Shown here: one piece after another, positions 1-9,153 of the stretch
Layout of the letters: every line of letters begins with the position of its first letter
How positions within the stretch are numbered: position 1 is the stretch's first letter
NCBI RefSeq assembly: GCF_016406085.1
Contig: NZ_JAEHFJ010000007.1
Coordinates: forward strand, 1-64,000
DNA from: Aureibaculum flavum
Lineage (GTDB): Bacteria > Bacteroidota > Bacteroidia > Flavobacteriales > Flavobacteriaceae
DNA: 64,000 nucleotides
Direction: 5' to 3'
The notes under the pieces: model-generated
What the model was told of the DNA's origin: nothing
Database searches by the model: none
Seen by the model: only the letters and a program-made list of their open reading frames with translations
Made by a program: the position numbers and the translations under genes

Positions 1-16
1 ACGATATTAGTATCGT
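1..16. repeat. Short inverted repeat at window edge
   Basis: ACGATA and TATCGT form a perfect 6-bp inverted repeat around a 4-nt loop. It lies about 80 bases beyond the rsmE stop on the minus strand and could belong to a neighbour outside the window. There is no clear T-tract, so I do not call it a terminator. I see no gene in bases 1-98. Confidence 0.3.
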
Positions 17-98
17 TAAGCTTTAAGTTATAAATTTAATCCTTTAATAATCTGTATCGGTTATTTAGGACTAGACAGATGAAACAATCTACATCTCA

Positions 99-806
99 TT
101 ATAAATTAAATAAGGAAACAGTATGAGTTGCTACAATCCCGGCAGTTTCTGTGCGAAGTCTGCTTTCACCTAATGAAACGGGTTTGTAATTATTATGTAA
201 AGCAAGTTCAATTTCTGAAATAGAAAAATCACCTTCAGGTCCAATTAAAATTGTTGCATTGTGCTTTGGTGTTAATACATCTTTTAGATGCTTTTTATCA
301 GTCTCTTCACAATGTGCTATAAATAATTGGTCACTATTGTTTTTCTTAATAAATTCAGAAAAAGAAGTGAGTTCATTTAATTGAGGTAATTGATATTTAA
401 GAGATTGTTTCATTGCAGATTCTAAAATGCGATTTAATCTGTCCATTTTAATAATTTTCCGCTCAGAATGGTCGCAACGTAAAGGGGTAATTTGATCAAT
501 TCCTATTTCTGTGGCTTTTTCTAAAAACCATTCAAATCGATCAATATTTTTTGTAGGAGCCATAGCGACATGCAGATTGTAATTCCATGGCTTCTGTTTA
601 GTTTCAATATTTAATATTTTTACCGTACAATTTTTGTCACTACTTATTATAATTTCAGAGGTAATCAGTTCTCCTTTACCATTCGTGATAAAAAGTTGAT
701 CACCGGTATTTTTACGCAAGACTTTAACAATATGTCTACTTTCTGTTTTATCAAAAGTAAAGGTCTCCGAGTCATTGGATATGTTAGCGGTGTAAAAAAG
801 CTGCAT
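99..806 (-). CDS. rsmE: 16S rRNA (uracil1498-N3)-methyltransferase RsmE
   Basis: This is a cytoplasmic SPOUT-class enzyme that methylates N3 of U1498 in the decoding region of 16S rRNA, using S-adenosylmethionine. At 235 aa it has the usual family length. The C-terminal knot carries the SAM-binding signature: LIGPEGDFS near residue 189, then LGESRLRTETAG near residue 214. The N-terminal half is the PUA-like RNA-binding part. The ATG at 806 is the only good start. It follows the GNAT-like gene by 24 bases and is probably cotranscribed with it. Identification is firm. Confidence 0.95.
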   Translation of the reverse strand: MQLFYTANISNDSETFTFDKTESRHIVKVLRKNTGDQLFITNGKGELITSEIIISSDKNCTVKILNIETKQKPWNYNLHVAMAPTKNIDRFEWFLEKATEIGIDQITPLRCDHSERKIIKMDRLNRILESAMKQSLKYQLPQLNELTSFSEFIKKNNSDQLFIAHCEETDKKHLKDVLTPKHNATILIGPEGDFSISEIELALHNNYKPVSLGESRLRTETAGIVATHTVSLFNL

Positions 807-830
807 GTTAATTATTCAAAGTTTATACTT

Positions 831-1958
831 CTAATTGCTAATATCTTTTCTATATGTTCTTCTTCTTTTGTTAATGGTGGGATCAAAATTTTTCCATAAT
901 TGGTGGATAGCTTGATTCTCTTCTAATTCTGATGATCTAATACAATCTTCGATACCTTTTTCTTTAAAAGTTCTATAGTATTCATCAAAAATAATTGCAG
1001 TTACCCCTTTGTTTTGGTAATCTGGTCTAATTCCAATTAAATAAAATAAAACTTCTTTACTGTTTTTTCTAGCATTTAAAAGATGGAATAATCCAAAGGG
1101 GAAAAGTTTACCATTTGCTTTTTGCAAGGCCTTTGCAAAACTTGGCATTACAATTGAAAAAGCGATAATTTTATCGTCTTTATCACTTACAAACTTAATG
1201 TATTCGGGATTAATAAAACTAATATACTTTTTCTTGAAATAGGCTTTTTGCTTTTCGGATATAGGAACAAAAGTAGATAACTTAGCGTAGGTGTCATTAA
1301 ATAAATCAAACATCTCATCTACATAAGGCATAATTTCTTTTGTCTTGGTAAACGTAATTGATTTTAGACCATACCTTCTTTTGATCAATGCTTGGGCTTT
1401 CTGAAAAACTTCAGGATTTCTCACATTATTAAATGAAAAGATACTTTCTATAAATTCCTTCTCTTTAACATACCCTAATTGCTCAAAGTGCGATTTATAA
1501 TAAGGATGACTGTACCAAGTAATCATGTTTCCTATTTGGTCAAAACCTTCACTTAGTACACCAACTTTATCGAGGTTTGAAAAACCTAATGGCCCTTCAA
1601 TATATTCTAAGTTATTCTGTTTTCCAATTTCGTTAACTTTATCTAATAAAGCTTTTGTAACTTCTAAATCATCGATAACATCAAACCAACCGAACCTCAT
1701 TTTTTTTAATCCTTGTTGTTTAATTTCAACGAAATTTAAAACAGCAGCAACTCTACCAACGATTTTATTATTTTTATATGCTAACAGGAAATGAACTTTG
1801 GCATTGTCTAACGCCGGATTTTTAGTTTTATCAAAGCCTTCTAATTCATCCTTAATAATAGGAGGAATCCAATAGGGATTGTTTTTGAAAATTGAAAAAG
1901 GAAACTTTACGAATTTTTTTAAATCACTTTTTGAAGTAATTTCTTTAATTGTAATCAT
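831..1958 (-). CDS. GNAT-like N-acetyltransferase family protein (375 aa)
   Basis: This is a conserved Bacteroidota protein of 375 aa with a GNAT-type fold. An N-terminal part (about 1-110) includes the strand-rich stretch VHFLLAYKNNKIVGRVAAV. The C-terminal acetyltransferase part has a degenerate acetyl-CoA loop, RPDYQNKGVTA, near residue 310, and a conserved tail ending NKRRRTYRKDI. No signal peptide or membrane segment is seen, so it is probably cytosolic. The substrate cannot be told from sequence. It lies 24 bases upstream of rsmE on the same strand, but nothing known ties it to rRNA modification. Confidence 0.7.
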   Translation of the reverse strand: MITIKEITSKSDLKKFVKFPFSIFKNNPYWIPPIIKDELEGFDKTKNPALDNAKVHFLLAYKNNKIVGRVAAVLNFVEIKQQGLKKMRFGWFDVIDDLEVTKALLDKVNEIGKQNNLEYIEGPLGFSNLDKVGVLSEGFDQIGNMITWYSHPYYKSHFEQLGYVKEKEFIESIFSFNNVRNPEVFQKAQALIKRRYGLKSITFTKTKEIMPYVDEMFDLFNDTYAKLSTFVPISEKQKAYFKKKYISFINPEYIKFVSDKDDKIIAFSIVMPSFAKALQKANGKLFPFGLFHLLNARKNSKEVLFYLIGIRPDYQNKGVTAIIFDEYYRTFKEKGIEDCIRSSELEENQAIHQLWKNFDPTINKRRRTYRKDISN

Positions 1959-1989
1959 CTATAAATAATTAAGGGCTTTTTAATTATTT

Positions 1990-1997
1990 CAAATCTA
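1990..1997 (-). promoter_or_regulatory. Candidate -7 element TAGATTTG
   Basis: The minus strand reads TAGATTTG, a match to the Bacteroidota -7 consensus TAnnTTTG, about 32 bases before the ATG of the GNAT-like gene. No good TTG is found at the expected -33 spacing, so this is a weak call. Confidence 0.35.
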
Positions 1998-2096
1998 CAA
2001 AAAAGAAATAGATAATTAATTTATAATAGCGAATACAAACTGTGAATTAAATTTTTAGAAAATAGATTTACTATTTAGATGAGCAATAACAGTTAA

Positions 2097-3272
2097 TTAA
2101 TTGCTGTTAGGGTCATAATTTTTATCGTAATTCTTGGTGTCTTTTTTCTTTTGTTTCTGATCCGCTTTTTGTTGTTTTTTGTCATCCTTCGCTTTTTTCT
2201 TCGCTTCTTTTTCTAATCGTTTTTGAGCTTTGGTTTGCTTAGGTTTTAAGGTTTTAATTTTTTTCTTACCCGCTTTTACACTTTTAACTTTTCTTTGTTT
2301 TTTGTCTTTTTTAGAAAAAATTCTGGAAAAGAAGCCACCTCCATTATTGTCTTTTGTTGCTTTCCCTTCAGAATCTAATGTGCTAAAACCATCAATATGT
2401 CTGTCTAACCTCCACGCAATACCGGCTCCAAAAAAGAAACTATCATCTCCGCGTTCATCCTTTATATAACGAAAAGCAGCGTCTACTTGCATATTCTTAT
2501 TTAACAAATAAGCACTCCCTACTCCGTATTGAAAATCGTTTGGTACATTTTTTCTTAAAAAACCTTGATTCTCAGCGAATACAGAAACTTTTGGTGTTAG
2601 TGAATAAGTAGCAGTGATAATGTATGAATTTTCAGAATCATCCGTAAAGGTCTTATCCATTATAAAATTTGTAATTAAAACAAATTTATTTGTAAGATCG
2701 TTTTGTGTGAAAAGTGCAAACCTCGGACTTAAACCTCCTGGGTTTTTATGTAATTTACTAAGCAAGTTCGTGTTAAGTCCTGCATAAACACCTACCGCGG
2801 GAATAAGTCTTTTCCAATCGTAACTGTTTCTTTTTTTCCAACTTCGTATTTCCTTTGATTTGTCTGTGTATGTTGGTGAGTAGACAAGATACTTTGCTCC
2901 AACGGTAAATTTACTCAATCCTAAAGCAGATTCACTATAAATAGTAGGTTGTGTGTAGTTTCTGTCTTCTTGACCAAATGATAAGTCTAAGTTTAATTCT
3001 AATTTTTCAAAAAATTGACTCGTTCTAAAAATAAGGTCTGTACCGTATGACTTACTATTGTAGTTAATTGTTTCTGCTGTAACTTGGTCGTAGTATAAGT
3101 AATTACCTATATTTTTATAGAAGAACCCTGCTTCCACCTGGTAAACATTTTTACCAACGCTATAAGGGCTGTCTGAGAAACCTGGTCGTTTAGAATTTAT
3201 GACTTCTGTATACTGTGCAGCACTTATTAGATAGCAAAAACTAAAAATAAAAACCAAGACGAATTTTCTCAT
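2097..3272 (-). CDS. Outer-membrane beta-barrel protein (phenol MetA/transporter-like) with Lys-rich tail
   Basis: This 391-aa protein starts with a signal peptide (about residues 1-19, ending SAAQ). It continues as alternating aromatic beta-strands of the kind seen in the MetA-pathway outer-membrane transporter family, opening with NSKRPGFSDSP. The barrel seems to end near residue 300 (AGIAWRLDRHIDG). The last 75 residues form an extremely Lys/Gln/Asp-rich low-complexity tail, which is odd for an outer-membrane protein and probably lies in the periplasm or contacts peptidoglycan or nucleic acid. Substrate and function are unknown. It stands alone between non-coding gaps. Confidence 0.65.
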   Translation of the reverse strand: MRKFVLVFIFSFCYLISAAQYTEVINSKRPGFSDSPYSVGKNVYQVEAGFFYKNIGNYLYYDQVTAETINYNSKSYGTDLIFRTSQFFEKLELNLDLSFGQEDRNYTQPTIYSESALGLSKFTVGAKYLVYSPTYTDKSKEIRSWKKRNSYDWKRLIPAVGVYAGLNTNLLSKLHKNPGGLSPRFALFTQNDLTNKFVLITNFIMDKTFTDDSENSYIITATYSLTPKVSVFAENQGFLRKNVPNDFQYGVGSAYLLNKNMQVDAAFRYIKDERGDDSFFFGAGIAWRLDRHIDGFSTLDSEGKATKDNNGGGFFSRIFSKKDKKQRKVKSVKAGKKKIKTLKPKQTKAQKRLEKEAKKKAKDDKKQQKADQKQKKKDTKNYDKNYDPNSN

Positions 3273-3340
3273 GCGGGAGTGTTAAGACTAAAAATTATCA
3301 ATTTATGTATTACTTAACGTATTTGTTGCTTTCAAATTGT

Positions 3341-3348
3341 TATTTTTG
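3341..3348 (+). promoter_or_regulatory. Candidate -7 element TATTTTTG
   Basis: TATTTTTG matches TAnnTTTG. A TTTG lies 15 bases upstream (3322-3325), somewhat too close. If used, transcription would begin near 3355, which excludes an upstream start at 3337 for the following gene and favours 3388 or 3406. Confidence 0.4.
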
Positions 3349-3405
3349 GGAACTAATTTGAAAAATCTTTTATTTAGGTTTTATTTTATGCAAGAAGCTG
3401 GTATT

Positions 3406-3663
3406 ATGAATTTTATAAGAACACTACTCATTATTTTAGCTATTTATTATGCTCTTAAAATTATAGGAAGATATTTATTTCCTATTTTTATGAAGAAAAT
3501 GATGCAAAATGTTGAGAAAAAATTTAATGAACAACAAGGAAGGACAACAACTCAAAAGCAACATGTAAAAGAGGGGGAAACAATCATTGATAAAGCCCCT
3601 AGTACAAATGCGAAAAGTAATAATGATGTTGGGGAGTATGTTGATTATGAAGATGTTGAATGA
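3406..3663 (+). CDS. DUF4834 family small membrane protein
   Basis: This is a small protein (85 aa from this start) of the Bacteroidota DUF4834 type. One N-terminal membrane helix (FIRTLLIILAIYYALKIIG) is followed by a basic stretch and a hydrophilic tail ending in acidic residues (GEYVDYEDVE). The frame is open back to 3337 and another ATG lies at 3388. I prefer 3406 because it places the helix at the N terminus and follows the candidate promoter at 3341. It sits 53 bases before the YfhO gene and may share its transcript. Function unknown. Confidence 0.7.
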   Translation: MNFIRTLLIILAIYYALKIIGRYLFPIFMKKMMQNVEKKFNEQQGRTTTQKQHVKEGETIIDKAPSTNAKSNNDVGEYVDYEDVE

Positions 3664-3716
3664 TTTTTGTCTGGTGGTTAACAAAAATAATTATACAAAA
3701 ATTATAAAAAGAGATA

Positions 3717-6155
3717 ATGAATAATAAATACCTACGTTTTTTAATTGCCATTTTAGTATTTGTTATTGTATCAGTGGCTTATTTTTCTCCTATTTTAGAA
3801 GGTAAAAAAATATTTCAAAGTGACATCGCTCAGTTTAAGGGTATGTCTAAGGAAATAGTTGAGTATAGAAAAGAAAAAGATGCTGAACCTTACTGGACAA
3901 ATAAGGCTTTTGGTGGCATGCCAGCATATAATGTTAGTGCATATTATCCAAACAATTATATAAAAAAAGCAGATTTATTACTACGCTTTTTACCTAGACC
4001 AGCAGACTACTTATTTTTGTATTTTTTAGGTTTTTTTGTTCTACTATATGTGCTTAAGGTCGATTGGAGGCTAGCTATTATAGGAGCTTTGGCTTTTGGC
4101 TTTTCAACTTATTTTATAAGCCTTTTTGGAGCAGGACATAATGCGAAATCACATGCCATTGCTTATATGCCAATGGTTTTAGCGGGGATTTTGTTGGTTT
4201 TTCAACGAAAGTATTTGTCTGGTTTTACACTAACGGCTCTGGCCTTAGCTTTTGAAGTAAATGCAAGTCATCCACAGATGACTTATTATTTACTCTTTAT
4301 GATATTAATTTTAGGTATTGTGTATTTAGTAGATGCCATTAAGCAAAAAACAATCCCAAATTTTATTAAAAGTACTCTTATTTTGGCAGGGGCAGCAGTA
4401 TTGGCTATTGGCGTTAATTCAACAAGTTTATTGGCTACGAAAGAATATGCTTCACACAGTACACGTAGTAAAAGTGAATTAACCATTACCTCAGAAGGTA
4501 CCCCAAAAGAACATATATCTTCAGGATTAGATAGAGAGTATATTACGGAGTATAGCTATGGAATAGCAGAGAGCTTTAGTCTTTTAATACCAAGATTTTA
4601 TGGAGGTGGAAATAGAGAGAATTTAGGTAAAGACACGGAGACCTATGCTTTTTTAAAGAATAAGTTTGGAAGGGCAGAAGCTAAGAATTTTTCAGAAAAC
4701 TTCCCTGGTTATTGGGGAGAACAAACAATAATTGAAGCTCCGTTTTATATAGGAGCCGTGTTGATATTTCTTTTTGTGCTAGGGTTGTTTCTAGTAAAAG
4801 GAAATTTGAAAAAATGGTTGCTAGCGGCTACTATTTTTTCTCTTTTATTAAGTTGGGGGAAACACTTTCCTGCATTAACCAACTTTTTTATTGATTATGT
4901 ACCCATGTATAATAAGTTTAGAGCGGTATCTTCTATTCAAGTAATAGCTGAGTTGGCAGTACCTTTATTAGCAATAATTACATTGAATCAGTTTTTAAAA
5001 GATGAAAATAATAAAACTAACAAATTAAAGTATCTAAAGTATGCACTTTATGGAGTTGGAGGCTTGATATTATTTTTTACGTTATTTGGTACCAGTCTTT
5101 TTAATTTTGAGAGTTTTAGAGATCCAGGTATGGCGGGAATTGAGAAGCAATTTCCTGGCTTTATGGATACTATTATTTCTGAAAGAAAATCACTTTTCTT
5201 TAATGATAGTTTACGTTCTTTAATTTTAATTTTAATATCTGGAGGACTATTATGGGCATTTTTAAAAGAGAAAATTAATAAAAATGTAGTAATTATTTCC
5301 TTTGCAGTTTTAATTTTATTCGATTTGGTCGGAGTAGATAGACGCTATGTAAATGATGATGATTTTGTTTCTAAAAAACAAGAAGAGATTCCATTTGCAG
5401 CGAATCAATTTGATAAAGAAATACTTAAAGATAAATCGTATTACAGAGTAGCCAATTTTGCAGTTAATCCGATGAATGATGGTAGTACGTCGTATTTTCA
5501 TAATTCGATTGGTGGATACCATGCGGCAAAACCGCGGAGATATCAAGAGTTGTTTGAATATCAAATTGCGAAAAATAATATGCAGGTATTAAATATGTTA
5601 AATACCAAATACATTCTTTTTCAAGATCAAGACCGGGTAACAAGAATGCAAAAGAATGACGATGCTAATGGTAACGCTTGGTTTGTAGATGAGGTAGAAG
5701 TTGTTAATTCTACCAATGAAGAAATTATAGCCTTGGATAGCTTGAATACTAAAAGAAAAGCAGTTGTTAATTCTGAATTTAAGAGCATGTTGAGTCAAAC
5801 TTCTTTTACAAAAGATAGCTTGGCATCAATAATATTAACTTCTTACCAGCCTAATGAATTAAAATACGATTCAAATAGCAGTAATGAGCAATTGGCCATT
5901 TTTTCAGACATGTATTATAAAGAGGGGTGGAATGCATATATTGATGGTAAATTAGCACCTTACTTTAGGGCAAATTATGTGTTAAGAGCGATGGTAATAC
6001 CATCAGGTAAACATGAAATTGTTTTTAAATTTGAACCAACCGTAATCAAAACAGGAAATACCATTACTATGATTTCATATGCTCTGTTATTATTGATTCC
6101 TATTGGATGGTTTTTTATTGATAAAAAGAAAAATGTACAATCAACTACCGAGTAA
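3717..6155 (+). CDS. YfhO family multi-pass membrane protein
   Basis: This is an 812-aa integral membrane protein with roughly a dozen transmembrane helices in the first 530 residues and one near the C terminus, separated by a large extracytoplasmic domain (about 540-780). This is the architecture of Bacteroidota YfhO proteins. In Firmicutes YfhO-type proteins are linked to glycosylation of cell-wall polymers (family knowledge). The C-terminal motif MYYKEGWNAYIDGK is typical of the group. The following methyltransferase and glycosyltransferases overlap it, which fits a role in modifying surface glycans, though the reaction here is not known. Confidence 0.85.
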   Translation: MNNKYLRFLIAILVFVIVSVAYFSPILEGKKIFQSDIAQFKGMSKEIVEYRKEKDAEPYWTNKAFGGMPAYNVSAYYPNNYIKKADLLLRFLPRPADYLFLYFLGFFVLLYVLKVDWRLAIIGALAFGFSTYFISLFGAGHNAKSHAIAYMPMVLAGILLVFQRKYLSGFTLTALALAFEVNASHPQMTYYLLFMILILGIVYLVDAIKQKTIPNFIKSTLILAGAAVLAIGVNSTSLLATKEYASHSTRSKSELTITSEGTPKEHISSGLDREYITEYSYGIAESFSLLIPRFYGGGNRENLGKDTETYAFLKNKFGRAEAKNFSENFPGYWGEQTIIEAPFYIGAVLIFLFVLGLFLVKGNLKKWLLAATIFSLLLSWGKHFPALTNFFIDYVPMYNKFRAVSSIQVIAELAVPLLAIITLNQFLKDENNKTNKLKYLKYALYGVGGLILFFTLFGTSLFNFESFRDPGMAGIEKQFPGFMDTIISERKSLFFNDSLRSLILILISGGLLWAFLKEKINKNVVIISFAVLILFDLVGVDRRYVNDDDFVSKKQEEIPFAANQFDKEILKDKSYYRVANFAVNPMNDGSTSYFHNSIGGYHAAKPRRYQELFEYQIAKNNMQVLNMLNTKYILFQDQDRVTRMQKNDDANGNAWFVDEVEVVNSTNEEIIALDSLNTKRKAVVNSEFKSMLSQTSFTKDSLASIILTSYQPNELKYDSNSSNEQLAIFSDMYYKEGWNAYIDGKLAPYFRANYVLRAMVIPSGKHEIVFKFEPTVIKTGNTITMISYALLLLIPIGWFFIDKKKNVQSTTE

Positions 6156-6657
6156 AAGATACGATCATACTATTAAATTTTTACTAAAAGTATTGCCTAG
6201 TCCTGCTACAATTTTAGATCTAGGTATTAGAAATCCGTTTAGTGAAATTATGGAAGAACACGGCTATACCGTCATTAATACAAATGGTGAAGATTTAGAC
6301 TTGTTACCTGAAATTGTAAAAGAGCACAACGTAGATGCAGTCACAGCATTTGAAATATTTGAACATCTCTTAGCTCCATTTAATGTGTTAAGTGCAATTG
6401 AATCTACTAAATTAATTGCTACAATACCCCTTAATCTTTGGTTTGCAAAGGCTTATCGGTCTAAAACAGATAAATGGGATCGGCATTATCATGAATTTGA
6501 AGATTGGCAATTTGATTGGTTGTTAGAAAAATCAAATTGGACTATAAAAGAAACAGAAAAATGGACGAGTCCAATTAATCAAATTGGATTTAGACCCATT
6601 TTAAGAAAGTATACACCTCGCTATTATGCAGTTTATGCCGAAAAAAATGTCAGATAA
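6133..6657 (+). CDS. Class I SAM-dependent methyltransferase-like protein
   Basis: This 174-aa protein has a Rossmann-like opening: motif I reads ILDLGIRNPFS and a later motif reads AFEIFEHLLAPF, the usual (E/D)xxEHxxxP of glycan and quinone methyltransferases. Motif I lacks the normal GxGxG loop, so SAM binding is not assured. I use the ATG at 6133, 23 bases inside the YfhO gene, rather than the one at 6103, because homology-like sequence starts there. It overlaps the next gene by 11 bases. A role in the surface polysaccharide cluster is inferred from position only. Confidence 0.65.
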   Translation: MYNQLPSKRYDHTIKFLLKVLPSPATILDLGIRNPFSEIMEEHGYTVINTNGEDLDLLPEIVKEHNVDAVTAFEIFEHLLAPFNVLSAIESTKLIATIPLNLWFAKAYRSKTDKWDRHYHEFEDWQFDWLLEKSNWTIKETEKWTSPINQIGFRPILRKYTPRYYAVYAEKNVR

Positions 6658-7879
6658 TAAATTTATTTGCATGATTGTTGACGGTTCTTATCCACAAGAT
6701 ATTAGGGTAAGAAAAGAGGCAGAAGCATTGATTGACTTTGGTAAAAAAATAATTGTAGTTTGTCCTAGAAAAAATAAACAAGCTAAACAGGAAATTGTAA
6801 ATGGTGTGCAGGTTTATAGGATAGGTTCTAACTATACTACCGTTAAAAAGGGAATTAATGATATTATTGAAAGTGTATTTAATATCAATCCTTTTTTCTT
6901 TTTTAATTTAAAGAAAATTTTCAGAAAGTATTCCATTGAATTTTTACATGTACATGATTTACCATTGGCAGGTACGGCATATGCATTTAGGAAAAAAGTT
7001 GAAAAAGGTTTGGTTTTAGATTTACACGAAAACTATCCTGAAGCCTTAAAAACTTGGTTTTCATGGAAAAAAAGTAGACTGATTAGAATAAAGAATATGT
7101 TGTTTTTTAACCCTAAGCATTGGTCTAAAAAAGAAGAAAAATACTGTAGAAAGTTTGATAAAATTGTTTGTGTAGTTGATGAAATGAAGGAGAAGTTGAT
7201 AAATAATTTTCATATTGAAGAAGAAAAATTTACAGTGATATCTAATTATGAAAAGAAAAATTTTGCAGAAAATTTCAATACAGAAGTTGCACAAAATATA
7301 ATTGATAAAGATTTCTTTTCTATAACATATGTTGGCGGATTTGGCCCGCATCGTGGTTTAGATACTGCGATTAGAGGAATGCAAAAGGTGCTTCATCATG
7401 TTCCAACAGCAAAGTTGTATTTAATAGGGAAAGGAAGTATAGATGTAGAAAACAAATTAAAAGAAATCGTTAAGCAACTGAAATTAGAAAATGCTGTTGA
7501 GTTTGTTGGATATAGGCCTTTTGATGAAGTGGCAACTATAATGAAAAAGTCCAACTTAAATATAATACCACATAAGGCCAACGACCATACAGATAATACG
7601 ATACCTCATAAGCTATTTCAAATTATGATGAGTAAAAGCTTATTATTGGTTAGTTCATGTAAACCATTAAAACGAATCGTTGAGAAATATGATGCAGGCT
7701 TGGTTTTTGAAGCTGGAAATGCGGAAGATTTTGCATTAAAAGTTACTAATGCCGTTACAAATTATGATGCATTAAAATATAAAACTGAAAATGCGTATAC
7801 TGCAGTTATGGACAAGGGTGAAAATTGGGATGAGGAAAGTTTGAAGTTACTCAAATTGTATGATAAATTAGAAATTTGA
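6647..7879 (+). CDS. Glycosyltransferase family 4 protein
   Basis: This 410-aa GT-B glycosyltransferase has an N-terminal acceptor domain opening CMIVDGSYPQDIRVRKEAE (typical of GT4) and a C-terminal nucleotide-sugar domain with YVGGFGPHRGLDTAI and VEFVGYRP. The usual EX7E motif is not obvious; the corresponding stretch reads NTIPHKLFQIMMSK. The ATG at 6647 overlaps the end of the methyltransferase. The upstream ATG at 6626 lies deeper in that gene and is less likely. It should transfer a sugar to a lipid-linked or surface glycan at the inner face of the cytoplasmic membrane; donor unknown. Confidence 0.85.
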   Translation: MSDNKFICMIVDGSYPQDIRVRKEAEALIDFGKKIIVVCPRKNKQAKQEIVNGVQVYRIGSNYTTVKKGINDIIESVFNINPFFFFNLKKIFRKYSIEFLHVHDLPLAGTAYAFRKKVEKGLVLDLHENYPEALKTWFSWKKSRLIRIKNMLFFNPKHWSKKEEKYCRKFDKIVCVVDEMKEKLINNFHIEEEKFTVISNYEKKNFAENFNTEVAQNIIDKDFFSITYVGGFGPHRGLDTAIRGMQKVLHHVPTAKLYLIGKGSIDVENKLKEIVKQLKLENAVEFVGYRPFDEVATIMKKSNLNIIPHKANDHTDNTIPHKLFQIMMSKSLLLVSSCKPLKRIVEKYDAGLVFEAGNAEDFALKVTNAVTNYDALKYKTENAYTAVMDKGENWDEESLKLLKLYDKLEI

Positions 7880-9153
7880 AAGTTCTTATAATAACATATT
7901 ATTGGCCTCCTTCAGGTGGTTCTGGCGTACAACGTTGGTTAAAATTTGTGAAATATTTGACGCAATTTGATATCGAACCTGTGGTTTATACTGTTGATGA
8001 GCCTAACTATGCCATAGAGGATAAAACATTAGAAAATGAGGTGCCAAAGTCTGTAAAAGTTATCAAGCAACCCATAAAAGAACCCAATGATATTTTAAAA
8101 CTTTTTGGTACTAAAAATAAAAAAACAAGTGCAGGGTTTTTAAGTGAAAACCCCTCGTTTTTTGGTAAAATAATGCAATATATAAGAGCTAATTATTTTA
8201 TACCAGATGCTAGAAAATTTTGGGTTAAACCATCTGTTACATATTTAACTGAATATTTAATAAATAATCCAGTTGATGTTATTATTACTACAGGTCCACC
8301 ACATAGTTTACATTTAATTGGCTTACAATTAAAAAATAAATTAGGATTAAAATGGATTGCTGATTTTAGAGATCCTTGGACGGATATTGATTACTTTCAA
8401 AAATTACCATTAACAATAAAAAGTAAAAAAAAGCACCATCAATTAGAAAATGAAGTGGTGAGCAAAGCAGATTGCGTGTTAGTGGTCGGTAATACGATGA
8501 AAGAGAATTTTCTTAAATTTAATAAGAATGTTCAAGTAATAACGAATGGCTACGATGGAGATCGGAATTCATCTAAAAATGAATTGGATAAAAAGTTCAC
8601 TTTAGTTCATGTCGGTTTAGTAAATGCAGATAGAAATCCGAAAGTGTTATTTGAGGTTTTGTCAGAATTGATAGCTGAAAATACAAGCTTCGCAAAAGAT
8701 TGTAAGTTGGTTTTTGTAGGGAAATTGGCAAATGAAGTTATAGAAAATTTGGACCAAAATAATTTAAAATCACATACAGAGATTATCGATTATTTACCGC
8801 ATAAAGAAGTGATTGGTTTTCAAAGAAAAGCTCAAATTTTATTATTGCTTGTAAACGATGTGCCTAGTTCAAAAGGAATAATTACAGGTAAAATATTTGA
8901 ATATTTACAATCTGAACGCCCAATTTTGGCAATTGGACCTGAAGATGGTGATTTAGCAGATATATTGAGTGAAACAAGTTCTGGTGAGGTAATTGACTTT
9001 AATGATGCATGTAAAATGAAGAGATCTATTGAAAAATTATATTCAGACTACCAGCAAAATGAATTGATTTCAGGAACTAAAAACATTGATAAGTACCATC
9101 GTAAAGCATTGACTGAACAGCTATCAATTATTATAAAACAATTGGCATCATGA
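7876..9153 (+). CDS. Glycosyltransferase (GT4-like), TTG start
   Basis: This is a 425-aa GT-B enzyme. It opens with KVLIITYYWPPSGGSGVQRW, the N-terminal signature of many Bacteroidota capsule and O-antigen glycosyltransferases. A linker segment ADFRDPWTD and the C-terminal donor domain (FTLVHVGLVNADRNPKVLFE, KIFEYLQSERPILAIG) follow. The start codon is TTG and overlaps the stop of the preceding glycosyltransferase as TTGA, so the two are translationally coupled. It ends in an ATGA overlap with wecB. Donor and acceptor are unknown. Confidence 0.85.
   Translation: MKVLIITYYWPPSGGSGVQRWLKFVKYLTQFDIEPVVYTVDEPNYAIEDKTLENEVPKSVKVIKQPIKEPNDILKLFGTKNKKTSAGFLSENPSFFGKIMQYIRANYFIPDARKFWVKPSVTYLTEYLINNPVDVIITTGPPHSLHLIGLQLKNKLGLKWIADFRDPWTDIDYFQKLPLTIKSKKKHHQLENEVVSKADCVLVVGNTMKENFLKFNKNVQVITNGYDGDRNSSKNELDKKFTLVHVGLVNADRNPKVLFEVLSELIAENTSFAKDCKLVFVGKLANEVIENLDQNNLKSHTEIIDYLPHKEVIGFQRKAQILLLLVNDVPSSKGIITGKIFEYLQSERPILAIGPEDGDLADILSETSSGEVIDFNDACKMKRSIEKLYSDYQQNELISGTKNIDKYHRKALTEQLSIIIKQLAS

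Noticed and set aside
2230-2469. Plus-strand frame opposite the Lys-rich tail, and similar antisense frames elsewhere
   Set aside because: They are by-products of codon bias in the opposite gene; composition is not protein-like and no context supports them.
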